Shown in pieces: positions 20,349 through 29,425 of a stretch of DNA of 36,046 bases. The notes beneath the pieces are model-generated. The model did no database searches and was not told the DNA's origin. It saw nothing but the letters and a program-made list of their open reading frames with translations. This stretch comes from Phycisphaeraceae bacterium (GTDB taxonomy: Bacteria; Planctomycetota; Phycisphaerae; Phycisphaerales; Phycisphaeraceae): positions 1 to 36,046 of the forward strand of contig PAIY01000167.1 in NCBI GenBank assembly GCA_002704825.1, written 5' to 3'. Position numbers and translations under genes: made by a program. Numbering within the stretch: position 1 is the stretch's first letter; the number at the start of each line of letters is the position of its first letter.

Positions 20349-22349
20349 ATGACAAGCACCACCGCCACAACATCCTGGAAGTCCGCGACACTTGCGCCCT
20401 GGCAACGCTGGGGCACCTGGCTGTGGATCGGATTGCTCGGTGGATTGTTTATCCTGCTTTTCCGCAATTTCCTGTTTCGCATGTTTCTCATTGCCACCGA
20501 TCGCTGGGAAGGTGATTGGTCGCATGCCATTGTGATTCCCTTCATTGCGATTTACTACATCTACCAACATCGCTTTGCATTGCTTAAACGCCAACGCCAG
20601 GTCTGGTGGCCAGGGTTAGCGGTCATGTTCCTTGGGATCTTCAGCTACAGCTGGTGGATCTACCCCGGGCGCAATGACATGTTCCAGGGCTACAGTATGA
20701 TCATTGCACTCTTTGGCATGGTCTTATTCCTTTTTGGAACCAAACGCTTTGGCATTCTCTGGTTCCCGGTGATTTACCTGACGTTGGCGGTGAAAGTCTC
20801 CGATCGCATCTGGGAGCAAATTGCCTGGCAACTCCAACTCATCGCTGCCAAGTCGGCTGCTGTAGCGCTGAACTTTGTCGGTGCATTTATGCATCTGGAC
20901 GCTTCGGTTGATGGCTCCACAATCAAGATTTCATTCCTGCGTAATGCCGTGTGGGTGACCGAATCTTTGAATGTCGCTGAAGCCTGCTCAGGGTTGCGGA
21001 TGCTCGCGGCATTCGTCGCGCTGGGTGTCGCGGTTGCCTTCCTGGCAGACCGCAGTTGGTGGCAGCGCCTGGTGATGGTCAGCCTCACCGTTCCCATTGC
21101 CGTGATGGTCAACGTCGGACGCGTGACCACGCTGGGCATTCTCCAAACGGTCAACAAGCAATGGGCGGCCGGCGACGTGCATACGTTCGTGGGCATGCTC
21201 ATGCTCATTCCCGCGCTGCTCTCATTCCTGCTCATCGGCTGGGTGCTTGATCGCATCATCATCAAGTCTGACGAACCGCAGCAAACCACCGAACAACCAC
21301 CGCAACAACACGAAGCGCCCGCCCGTGTCGACCCGCTGCAACTTGGGATGTTCACCCTTGCAGGTGGGGTGTTGGCATTACTCGTTGGTGCCAGTTATGG
21401 CCTGTTTTTCGCCTGTTTCCGACCGAACCTGTTGGGGGATTGGTTAAGCCGACCCATGATCATCGGGATTCTGGTTCTTGCTGTCATTGCGATCGCAGCT
21501 GGCATTGTCATGCTCCGTCGCAAACTCAATAACGTGTTGCCCAGTGTTCGACATCAGGCTGCCCAGGCAATCTGCGCAGGCGTGCTGGCCTGTGCGTTGG
21601 CGGGTCTGACATTCATCGTCGGATCCACCAAGGCCGTGCTGATCAAGAAACCGGTACCGATGCGGTTACCGCTGGTGGGTATTCCGCAAAAACTGGGTCA
21701 TTGGGAAATGATCAATGACGAACGGCTCAGTGACGAAGTGCTCGAAGAGCTTCGCACGAAGTTCTACATTTCGCGCCAGTACCGTGACACCTCGATGCAG
21801 CTAAGCGATCCGGGTTCGACGATTCGGTTCCATGTTGCTTATTACACGGGAACACCCGACACCGTGCCCCATGTGCCCGAGCGATGTTTTGTTGCTGCCG
21901 GTCTGACCCCGCGGGGTAAGCAGCTGATCGATCTGAACCTGAGCAAAACGCATTACAAGACACACACCAACGGCACAATTACTGCGCTGTCAGAACTGAC
22001 CGATCAACCGGTTCGGATACCTGCTTTGCAGATTCCCGCGACGATGTTTACCTACGGTCAGCCGTCGGGTGACAGCGCCGATGCAAATGTGATTTACTTT
22101 TTTGCCGCCAATGGCAAGTTCCTGCCGACGCCGGATCACGTGCGTTTTCAGGGTTTTTCGCTGACGGATGAATACAGCTATTACTGCAAGATTGAAGTTG
22201 GCGTGAACCTGGTCGGAGACAAGGATCTGGCTGTAAGGCGTGTGAATGACTTTTTATCTGACTTTTTGCCCCAGGTCATGGCTTGCCTGCCTGATTGGGT
22301 CGATGTAACCGAGGGACACTGGCCTCCTGGCGAGAACGGTGCGCCCTGA
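20349..22349 (+). CDS. Exosortase fused to an EpsI-type (DUF3485) domain
   Basis: This 666-residue polytopic inner-membrane protein is a transpeptidase of the exosortase family. Such enzymes recognise C-terminal PEP-CTERM-type signals and transfer proteins to the cell surface. The catalytic triad is in place: C213 in EACSGLRML, R258 in NVGRVTT and H278 in DVHTFVG. About eight to ten hydrophobic segments cover residues 20-320, then a Gln/Pro-rich linker, two more helices (about 340-410), and an EpsI/DUF3485 C-terminal domain with the HVPERCFVAAG motif. Such fusions are known in exosortase/EPS loci. ATG 20349 is used; TTG 20331 lies directly against the AGGAG and would be too close. It leads an operon with the TPR, Wzz-kinase and sugar-phosphate transferase genes. 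The exact Xrt subclass is not assigned. Confidence 0.93.
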   Translation: MTSTTATTSWKSATLAPWQRWGTWLWIGLLGGLFILLFRNFLFRMFLIATDRWEGDWSHAIVIPFIAIYYIYQHRFALLKRQRQVWWPGLAVMFLGIFSYSWWIYPGRNDMFQGYSMIIALFGMVLFLFGTKRFGILWFPVIYLTLAVKVSDRIWEQIAWQLQLIAAKSAAVALNFVGAFMHLDASVDGSTIKISFLRNAVWVTESLNVAEACSGLRMLAAFVALGVAVAFLADRSWWQRLVMVSLTVPIAVMVNVGRVTTLGILQTVNKQWAAGDVHTFVGMLMLIPALLSFLLIGWVLDRIIIKSDEPQQTTEQPPQQHEAPARVDPLQLGMFTLAGGVLALLVGASYGLFFACFRPNLLGDWLSRPMIIGILVLAVIAIAAGIVMLRRKLNNVLPSVRHQAAQAICAGVLACALAGLTFIVGSTKAVLIKKPVPMRLPLVGIPQKLGHWEMINDERLSDEVLEELRTKFYISRQYRDTSMQLSDPGSTIRFHVAYYTGTPDTVPHVPERCFVAAGLTPRGKQLIDLNLSKTHYKTHTNGTITALSELTDQPVRIPALQIPATMFTYGQPSGDSADANVIYFFAANGKFLPTPDHVRFQGFSLTDEYSYYCKIEVGVNLVGDKDLAVRRVNDFLSDFLPQVMACLPDWVDVTEGHWPPGENGAP

Positions 22350-22414
22350 ATGTGTCGGTTATTGGAACGTAAAGCGGTTCGAAGCAAGACTCCGAAGGAT
22401 GGAGGAACAGACAA

Positions 22415-25400
22415 ATGTCTGGACGTGTGAATACCAAGTTCGTCGTGGGACTCAGTGCCACGCTCATCACGATTATTGTCGGCCTGGTTGGGGTCTGGTA
22501 CACATTGGTGCGTACCGATCCGGCAGAGTATATCGCTCGCGCCGACGCGATGCTGGCACAGGGACAGTACGCGCAGGCTGTGGACTTTTACCGCAAAGCG
22601 CGATCCGGTCGGCCGCATAGTGTCGAACTGATGCTCAAGCAGGCCCAGGCCATGGAGCAGATCACCGTCTCTGACTCCCGCCAGGCACGCAGCGCGATCG
22701 GTCAATTGCTTGAACTCTATAAAGGTGTTCTCGACGTCGATTCACGCAATGACACGGCGATGCGCAATCTCGCAGAGATCTACATGAAGATTGGCCGGGA
22801 ACTGGGCGACCTCGATGCATGGGATCAGCTTTATAAAATCACCAACACCGCTGTTCTCAGTGATGCCAACAACATCGTTGCCCGTCAATACCGTGGTATT
22901 GCCCAGGTCAATCGTATGCTGGCGATCAACGTCAGTGATCGCGATGTGCAAACGGCATGGGAAGACCTTGATCAAGCTCATCAGGCGGACTTGGATGACC
23001 CGGACATCACACATCACATGGCACTTTGGCATGTGATTCAGTTCAAGGAAATGAGTTCGCTTGCAGGCAATCCTGCCAAGGCTGCTGAGCATCAGAAGGA
23101 AGCGATCGCTCTCTCGGATCAGTTGCTTGCCAAGTATCCCGACGAACCGCGTATCAAGGTGTACAAGCTTCGCGTGCTCTCTGAAATGCGCATGCGGGAT
23201 CAAGCCCAGGCGTTGGCGATGCAGTTGGAAAAACAGTTGTCCAATGATGAAGCTTCGGCTGACTTGGTTTTAGAAGTCGCCCGTCAGTTGGCTTCGCGTG
23301 CCTCGAGTACCAGCCGTCAGGTGAAGATGGATGAAACCTCCCTGCGTCGTGCCGAAAAACTCGTGGACATCTCCGCCAAAGCCAACCCGGCGGACCTACG
23401 ATTGGCGTTGCTTCAAGGTCAGATTTTGACCGTCATGGGTCAGTATGACGAAGCGACCACTGTCTTTGGTGATGCCGCTCATAAGACATACAAAGCGCTG
23501 CCGCTGGTTGCGTATCAGTCCGCCCAGTTGCGTCGCGCTGCTGCGGTGCAGTATGCCGACCTTAAACTCCGCCAAGCCGATGGCATGGAAGGTGCTTCCC
23601 GTGATGCCGCGTTGGATGATGTCGAAAAACTCATCGAAGACATGCGTGCTGAGACCGGCGAAAGTGCCTATGTGAGCATGCTTACCGGCAAGCTCTATCT
23701 CACCCGCGGTGATTGGGGTAAAGCCCTCAAAGAACTCGACTCGGCGTCAGCACAATTCAATGACCGTAAACCTGACATCCTGTTGCTCTCGGCTTCGGCT
23801 TGTGCGCAACTTGGTGAACTGGGTGCCGCAGTCGAACGTCTGGAAACCCTGCTTAAAGTCCGTGGTGATTACTTGCCGGCCCGTATTGAGATGGCCAAGC
23901 TGCAACTGCGCTTGTCTCAACCCGATCAAGCCAAGCAGCAGATTGATGTGATCGTCCGCGAGGAAGGTGGTCAACCCAGTGAACAGACCCAGAAGCTCAT
24001 GGCCATTTACTACGCCCAGACCGATCAGACGGATAAAGCCATCGCTGCTTATCAACAGCTTGATCCGGCCAACGACTTGCAGGTCGCCTTGTCACTGGCA
24101 CGTTTGCAGGCTTCGCATGGTCAGCGTCAACAGGCTGTCAATCTTCTAACACAACATTTCAACAAGGCGCCCAAGAACCTTGCGATCTTGCGTGAACTGG
24201 TGGGCATCGTGGACAATGCCCAGGCACTTGAGCCTTACTTCAACAACGCCCAGGCTGCCGGTGCCGACCCCAATGCACTGGTGTTGCTTAAGAGTAAACT
24301 CACCGACAAGTCGGGCATGTCTGCGATCAACGCGGTCAACAAAATCGTCAATGACATTGATGATCCGTTTACCCGTGCGATGAGTCAGTACACCTTGAAT
24401 ATGCGTCTGGGTAAGGAAGACCTTGCCAACGTCGCGTTGCGTGAAGCTGCCAATCTCAAGCCGGATCACCCGCGTGTGATGGAGGCGTTGTTCGTCCAGG
24501 CCATTGCGGATAAGAATTGGGACAAGGCACAGGCGTTGGCAACCAAAGCCAAGTCCAACAATGCAGACCTTGCAGACGGCAGTCTCTTTGCCGGTCGTCT
24601 TGAACTGGCACGGGGTCAGACCGCCAATGCCGTCGTGCTTCTGACCCGTGGCATGAAACAGCGCCCAGTGTACTCCGAAGGCTGGCGTTGGTTGGCTCAG
24701 GCTCAACGTGCGATCGGTGACCTGTCTGCTGCGATCAACTCCTACCAGGAATCCATTCGCCAGCGTCCGGACAACCTGCGTTCATTCGAAGGCCTGGCCG
24801 ATGCCTACGATGCGACCTCACGTCGTGATCAGGCTTTGCAGACCTGGCGTCAGGTGTATCAGATCGCACCGGGTAACCGTGCGTACCGTGAAAAATATCT
24901 GTCCTACGAACAGCGTCAAGGTGATCCGAACAAGGCTCTTGAAGTGCGCATGAATATCGCACGCACGGAGCCTGATGACATGGGCAACCTGCGGGGTGTG
25001 GCCGTGTTGCTTGCACATCTAAAGCAGTTGGACAAGGCCCGCCAGGTCTGCCAGCAGCTCTTTGCCAAGGACCCGTCGGATCGCGCTAATTATGGTGCCT
25101 ATGCCGCGGTGCTGGCGATTGACAATCAACTCGATCAGGCTCGCAGCGTCCTGGATAATTACATCAAACAGAAAGCCGATCAGGCTGAATCCGAAGATTA
25201 CATGCTCTATGCCCGATTCCTCATGAGTGTCGGCCAAACGAAGCAGGCTTACGAGCAGTATCGCAATGCCATCAAGTTGGATAAGACGTCTGACATGCAG
25301 GCCAGCCGTGAGTTGGCGGACGCATTGTTTGGTGATGCACGTTTTGCCCAGGCAGCCGAGATTTACCAGCGTGTTTGGGAACGGGATCGCCAGGACGGTC

Positions 25401-26881
25401 GCGTGGGTTACCGACTGGTTGAAACGCTCCAGCGTAACAGTCAATTTGATCAGGCCCGCCAGGTACTCGAACGATTGGAAGATGCCATTGGCAAGTCCGC
25501 CACGTCACTGCTGCTCAAAGCACAGATCGCCCGCAACCAGAATCAGACCGCCCAGGCGATGGACTATCTGAATCAGGCTGTGGATATGACGCCGGATGAT
25601 GCGATGGTTTACTACCAACGTGCTTCGATGCTGCTGACAGATACGAATTATGAAAACCAGGTGATCTCTGATCTGCGCAAGGTGTTGGAGCTTGACCCCA
25701 ATTTCACCGCTGCCCATCGGATGCTGGCTCAGATTCATCTTCGCCATGACAGCTTTGATCAGGCCGTCAAGGAATATGAGTCGGTGCTGGCGCAGAATCC
25801 CAATGATGTGAACACGCGCATTGAGTTACTTCAGATGTACATCAATGCCAATGACCTGTTGGCCGCCAAGACATTGTTATCGGAAGCAACACGTCGTCAT
25901 CCGGATCAGGCGCGCTGGCCGCGACTTCAGGCTGATATTGCCATCCGTGAACGCAATCACCGCCAGGCAGCCAAGTATCTGCTTCAGGCGTTCGAGCTTG
26001 AACCGCGTATGAATGTCCTCGCTGCGATGGGTCTGGAAATGATTCAGGCTGGTGCAGCCGGCATGGCGATCACCAAAATCGAAGAAAACCCGCAGATGCT
26101 GGCCGAAAATGTCCAGTTGCGAGCGATTCTGGGACGTGCTCATTACAAGTTGGGCAAACGTACTCAGGGCAAAGCCGAGTTTGTCGCCGCATTGCGTGGC
26201 GCCAACTCGCTGAGTCAGGTCATTGATGTATGTGATCAACTCGTCGCAGTGGAGGGTGTTGAGTCCACGCAACAGATGCTCGAAGGCTTCACTGGCGCTA
26301 AGTCCGATATCTGGTTGCAGGTGGCTATTGCACGAACTTTGATCGGCGCGTCGAAATATCAAGAGGCGGTTAACCGGCTTAATCGGATCAAACCGCAGAT
26401 CAGTGACAAAGAAAAATCGGAATTCAGTGGCCTTCTCTCTCTGGCGCTTCACAATAGCGGCAAGTTTGAGGAAGCGGCCAGTGTTTACAAGCAGGTGCTT
26501 TCGGAGAATCCCGACAGCTTTGCAGCGTTGAATAATCTCGCTTACCTGCTTGCCACGAACTTGAACCGTCCCGCTGAGGCATTGCCGTATGCCCAACGGG
26601 CTGCCGAGTCCGCTCCCAATGACCCGCAGGTGCTCGACACCCTTGGTTGGGTGCAGTTCCTGGCAGGACATCAGGACGAAGCCCAGGCCACGTTACGCAG
26701 AAGTGTCCGTATACGACCCTTCACCGCCAACACGTATCACCTGGCTGAAGTCATGATCAAGGATGGGCAAACGCGTTATGCCACAGAATTACTGGACATG
26801 GCCCGACAGTTCGCCCAGCAAAGTGCCGATAAACAGATGTTAGACAAGGTAAACATTCGCCTAAAAGAAGTGACGCAATAA
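22415..26881 (+). CDS. Giant membrane-anchored TPR repeat protein of the exosortase/EPS operon
   Basis: This 1488-residue protein has one N-terminal membrane helix (about 8-30: LSATLITIIVGLVGVWYTLV) and then tetratricopeptide repeats almost to the end. Repeat hallmarks include ADAMLAQGQYAQAVDFYRKA, MVYYQRASMLL, and the terminal pair ALNNLAYLLA and LDTLGWVQFLAGHQDEA. It probably projects into the periplasm as a scaffold. PrsT-type TPR proteins accompany exosortase loci in proteobacteria, and this appears to be an analogous but considerably longer version. The ATG has GGAGG about 9 nt upstream. It starts 65 nt after the exosortase and ends 25 nt before the Wzz-kinase gene, so all three are probably co-transcribed. 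Ligands are unknown. Confidence 0.9.
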   Translation: MSGRVNTKFVVGLSATLITIIVGLVGVWYTLVRTDPAEYIARADAMLAQGQYAQAVDFYRKARSGRPHSVELMLKQAQAMEQITVSDSRQARSAIGQLLELYKGVLDVDSRNDTAMRNLAEIYMKIGRELGDLDAWDQLYKITNTAVLSDANNIVARQYRGIAQVNRMLAINVSDRDVQTAWEDLDQAHQADLDDPDITHHMALWHVIQFKEMSSLAGNPAKAAEHQKEAIALSDQLLAKYPDEPRIKVYKLRVLSEMRMRDQAQALAMQLEKQLSNDEASADLVLEVARQLASRASSTSRQVKMDETSLRRAEKLVDISAKANPADLRLALLQGQILTVMGQYDEATTVFGDAAHKTYKALPLVAYQSAQLRRAAAVQYADLKLRQADGMEGASRDAALDDVEKLIEDMRAETGESAYVSMLTGKLYLTRGDWGKALKELDSASAQFNDRKPDILLLSASACAQLGELGAAVERLETLLKVRGDYLPARIEMAKLQLRLSQPDQAKQQIDVIVREEGGQPSEQTQKLMAIYYAQTDQTDKAIAAYQQLDPANDLQVALSLARLQASHGQRQQAVNLLTQHFNKAPKNLAILRELVGIVDNAQALEPYFNNAQAAGADPNALVLLKSKLTDKSGMSAINAVNKIVNDIDDPFTRAMSQYTLNMRLGKEDLANVALREAANLKPDHPRVMEALFVQAIADKNWDKAQALATKAKSNNADLADGSLFAGRLELARGQTANAVVLLTRGMKQRPVYSEGWRWLAQAQRAIGDLSAAINSYQESIRQRPDNLRSFEGLADAYDATSRRDQALQTWRQVYQIAPGNRAYREKYLSYEQRQGDPNKALEVRMNIARTEPDDMGNLRGVAVLLAHLKQLDKARQVCQQLFAKDPSDRANYGAYAAVLAIDNQLDQARSVLDNYIKQKADQAESEDYMLYARFLMSVGQTKQAYEQYRNAIKLDKTSDMQASRELADALFGDARFAQAAEIYQRVWERDRQDGRVGYRLVETLQRNSQFDQARQVLERLEDAIGKSATSLLLKAQIARNQNQTAQAMDYLNQAVDMTPDDAMVYYQRASMLLTDTNYENQVISDLRKVLELDPNFTAAHRMLAQIHLRHDSFDQAVKEYESVLAQNPNDVNTRIELLQMYINANDLLAAKTLLSEATRRHPDQARWPRLQADIAIRERNHRQAAKYLLQAFELEPRMNVLAAMGLEMIQAGAAGMAITKIEENPQMLAENVQLRAILGRAHYKLGKRTQGKAEFVAALRGANSLSQVIDVCDQLVAVEGVESTQQMLEGFTGAKSDIWLQVAIARTLIGASKYQEAVNRLNRIKPQISDKEKSEFSGLLSLALHNSGKFEEAASVYKQVLSENPDSFAALNNLAYLLATNLNRPAEALPYAQRAAESAPNDPQVLDTLGWVQFLAGHQDEAQATLRRSVRIRPFTANTYHLAEVMIKDGQTRYATELLDMARQFAQQSADKQMLDKVNIRLKEVTQ

Positions 26882-26906
26882 CCCATTTGAGAGGGGGTTA
26901 GACCAT

Positions 26907-29228
26907 ATGACAGCCAATCCACTAACACCACCATCATCCGTCGTGGCTGTGCAGGCACCTGCTGCCGGCGCAAACACACGATTCACGCCACTGGATCCGA
27001 TCCGTGTGCTTCAGCAGTATGCCTGGTTTCTTGCCGGTGTGCTGATCGTGAGCCTGTTCCTCGGCGGGGTTCTGTACGTCTTCTTCAAGACGACCAGCCC
27101 GCAGTACACCTCCGAAGCGCAATTGCTCGTCTCCGGTACACTCAACAGTGCCTACGAAGAACCTTCCGTCGGTGGCTCGCTTAAACAGCAGCGCCTTGAC
27201 GTGTTGTCTGCGTTCATCAAGAACCAGGTCATCATGATCAAGTCCGACGAAGTCATCGATGCTGCCATGAAAAAGGCCATCGTTCAGGATACTTCATGGG
27301 ACGACAAGTACAAGAGCAATCCGCAGGTGGCACGCGAACAGATCAAGTCACAGCTCTCAGTGGCTCAGATCGTCGGTTCGACGTTGATCCAACTCAAACT
27401 CACCGGCTCCAATGCAGGTGATCTGCAGCCGATGCTCAACGCCATCGTCGAAGCGCATCTTGATCAATATGAAACCGCCAAGCGTCTGAACTCCTCTGAC
27501 GTGCGTAAGGTCTTCGTGGAAGAACAGAAGAAAGCTGAAGACGAATTCCTTCAGATTCAGCAGCAGCTAAAACTCTTCCGTGAAGAGCATGATCTGGCAA
27601 CCCTCGAATCGGCTAACAATGAAGCGAACCTCACCTACAATCAGCTTGCTCAGCAGGCTTCGACGATTGCTGTGAAGCTTCAGACGTCGCGTGAAATTTA
27701 TCGCTCACTCAAGAGTGCCCACGAAGAAGGTCGCATCGCCATCGGTCCGGATGAACTGGCCAAGGTCGAAGCCGATCCCGCCATTGCCAACCGTGATGAA
27801 CGCATTCGTGGCCTTCGTGAAACGCTTGATGTTTACCGTCATCGTTTTGGTCCTGAACACCGTGCGGTGTTGGAACTTGAGCGCACCATCGAAGCCATTC
27901 TCGTCGAACGCAAGAGCGAAGTGGATAACCTGCTTCGTGAGCGTCAGGCTGTGGCATTGGACCAGGCTCAAAAGGCCGTCGCCGCATTCGAAGGTCAGCT
28001 TGCCGGCATGGAACCTGCCTTGCAGGAAGCCCGCGCCAAGCTGCGTGATCTGACTGAAAAAATGGCTGAGTATCACCTCATTGCTGATAAGGCCAAGAGC
28101 GCTTCGAACCGTCGCGCCAAGGCTCAGAAACTGCTTGATGATATTCAGGTCAAGAACAGCCGTCCGGACAACCGTGGTGTTGAACCGTCACTGGCTGCGA
28201 CCTCACCGCGTCTGACCTTCCCGACAATCTCGGGCATTGTGGTGACCGTGGTCATCCTCTGCGAAGGTCTTGCCCTGGTGTTCATCTTCGTCAAGGAACT
28301 GCTTGATCAGCGTATCAAGAGTCCGACCGACATCATGCTCATCCCGCACACCAAGGTGCTGGGTGTCATTCCCGACTCGGAATACGACGAACTGGGTGGC
28401 AGCATGGAAAATATCGTGCAGAACGATCCGACCGGTCTGGTTGCTGAAAGCTTCCGCCAGGTTCGCACGGGCATTCTCTCTGCGGTGCAGGGATCAGGCC
28501 AACGTGTGTTCATGATCGCCGGACCGCAGCCTGACAGTGGTGTGAGTAGCATCGTCAACAACCTGGCTTTGAGCCTGGCACACGATAACCGCAAGGTGTT
28601 GGTCATTGATGCCAACTTCCGTCGCCCGGCATTGCACAAGATGTTTGGTGCCATGGGTAGTGCGGGTCTTGCCGAAGTACTTCGCGGCACATCGTCACTG
28701 GACAACGCGATCGTACACATGGTCGATCCGACCGTGGACGTTCTGACGGCTGGCAGCTCGGCTTCGGCAGCACCGGAACTCTTTGAAAGTCGCACCTTCA
28801 CGCAGATGCTCGACGAGTGTCGTCAGCGTTACGATGTGATTCTCATCGACACGCCGCCTGCATTGATCACCAGCGAAGCTCAGATTTTGAGCAAGCAGGT
28901 TGATGGTATCGCCATCGTCGTCCGTGCCGCCCGCGATCAGCGTGGCATGGTTGCCCGTATGGTCCGCCAGCTTGATAGTGGCAACGCCGTGATGCTCGGT
29001 GTGATCCTCAATGCCGTGCGTACCACCGCCGGCGGTTACTTCTCCAAGAACTTCAAGATGTTCCGCAAGTATCGTCGCGGTGCCAACGGTTCGCTGGATA
29101 TGGAACAGGACTTCCACACTGAAGAAGTCGACCGCGTGGTTCCCGAGAAGAAGGACAAGAAGTCGGACAGTCGCTTTGATTCGCTTCGCGATGATGAGGA
29201 CGACGACAATCTTGGTCTGCCCAAGTAA
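26907..29228 (+). CDS. Wzz chain-length regulator fused to a degenerate BY-kinase domain
   Basis: This 773-residue inner-membrane protein combines a Wzz domain with a CpsD/CapB-type P-loop domain, like Wzc/ExoP proteins that control exopolysaccharide length and export. It has a first membrane helix (about 36-60), a long periplasmic coiled coil (about 190-400), a second helix (IVVTVVILCEGLALVFIF, about 446-463) and a cytoplasmic P-loop domain. The Walker A region reads GPQPDSGVSS (539-548), with V546 where the essential lysine should be. Walker A' reads IDANFRRP, with N570 where Asp is usual. Walker B, LIDTPP with D648, is retained. The C-terminal tail is highly charged and lacks the tyrosine cluster used for autophosphorylation. 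It is therefore probably a pseudokinase that keeps a structural role. GAGAGGGGG precedes the start. Confidence 0.92.
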   Translation: MTANPLTPPSSVVAVQAPAAGANTRFTPLDPIRVLQQYAWFLAGVLIVSLFLGGVLYVFFKTTSPQYTSEAQLLVSGTLNSAYEEPSVGGSLKQQRLDVLSAFIKNQVIMIKSDEVIDAAMKKAIVQDTSWDDKYKSNPQVAREQIKSQLSVAQIVGSTLIQLKLTGSNAGDLQPMLNAIVEAHLDQYETAKRLNSSDVRKVFVEEQKKAEDEFLQIQQQLKLFREEHDLATLESANNEANLTYNQLAQQASTIAVKLQTSREIYRSLKSAHEEGRIAIGPDELAKVEADPAIANRDERIRGLRETLDVYRHRFGPEHRAVLELERTIEAILVERKSEVDNLLRERQAVALDQAQKAVAAFEGQLAGMEPALQEARAKLRDLTEKMAEYHLIADKAKSASNRRAKAQKLLDDIQVKNSRPDNRGVEPSLAATSPRLTFPTISGIVVTVVILCEGLALVFIFVKELLDQRIKSPTDIMLIPHTKVLGVIPDSEYDELGGSMENIVQNDPTGLVAESFRQVRTGILSAVQGSGQRVFMIAGPQPDSGVSSIVNNLALSLAHDNRKVLVIDANFRRPALHKMFGAMGSAGLAEVLRGTSSLDNAIVHMVDPTVDVLTAGSSASAAPELFESRTFTQMLDECRQRYDVILIDTPPALITSEAQILSKQVDGIAIVVRAARDQRGMVARMVRQLDSGNAVMLGVILNAVRTTAGGYFSKNFKMFRKYRRGANGSLDMEQDFHTEEVDRVVPEKKDKKSDSRFDSLRDDEDDDNLGLPK

Positions 29229-29277
29229 AACGGATTAAGTCGCTCCGATAACCGGACGATGCAAACATTGAGATAAC

Positions 29278-29393
29278 CCTGTCATTGCAGTCTTTGGGAA
29301 GACCGGTTCACCGGGATACGAAAGACAATGACGGGCAGAACATGTCGGGTCGTGGTTGGCCAGTTGAATCATCACCTGTCTGACCACGACCCG
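29278..29393 (+). promoter_or_regulatory. Two RNA hairpins between the Wzz-kinase and sugar-phosphate transferase genes
   Basis: Hairpin 1 pairs GTCATTG (29281-29287) with CAATGAC (29326-29332), continues through TCTTT/AAAGA, and is capped by CCGGTTCACCGG. Hairpin 2 pairs CGGGTCGTGGT (29346-29356) with ACCACGACCCG (29383-29393) perfectly. Neither is followed by a T-tract, so they look like structured leader or processing/stability elements rather than terminators. They end about 17 nt before the ribosome site of the next gene. Confidence 0.5.
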
Positions 29394-29425
29394 AATCATT
29401 CCACCAGCCCTTGGAGGGGCGAAAG

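Noticed and set aside
20142..20594. Minus-strand open frame overlapping the exosortase start
   Set aside because: It overlaps the real exosortase coding sequence, has no ribosome site, and its composition (many Cys, Pro, His) looks like a chance frame.
26907..29228. Calling the Wzz-BY-kinase fusion an active tyrosine kinase
   Set aside because: The Walker A lysine and the tail tyrosines are missing, so kinase activity is not supported.
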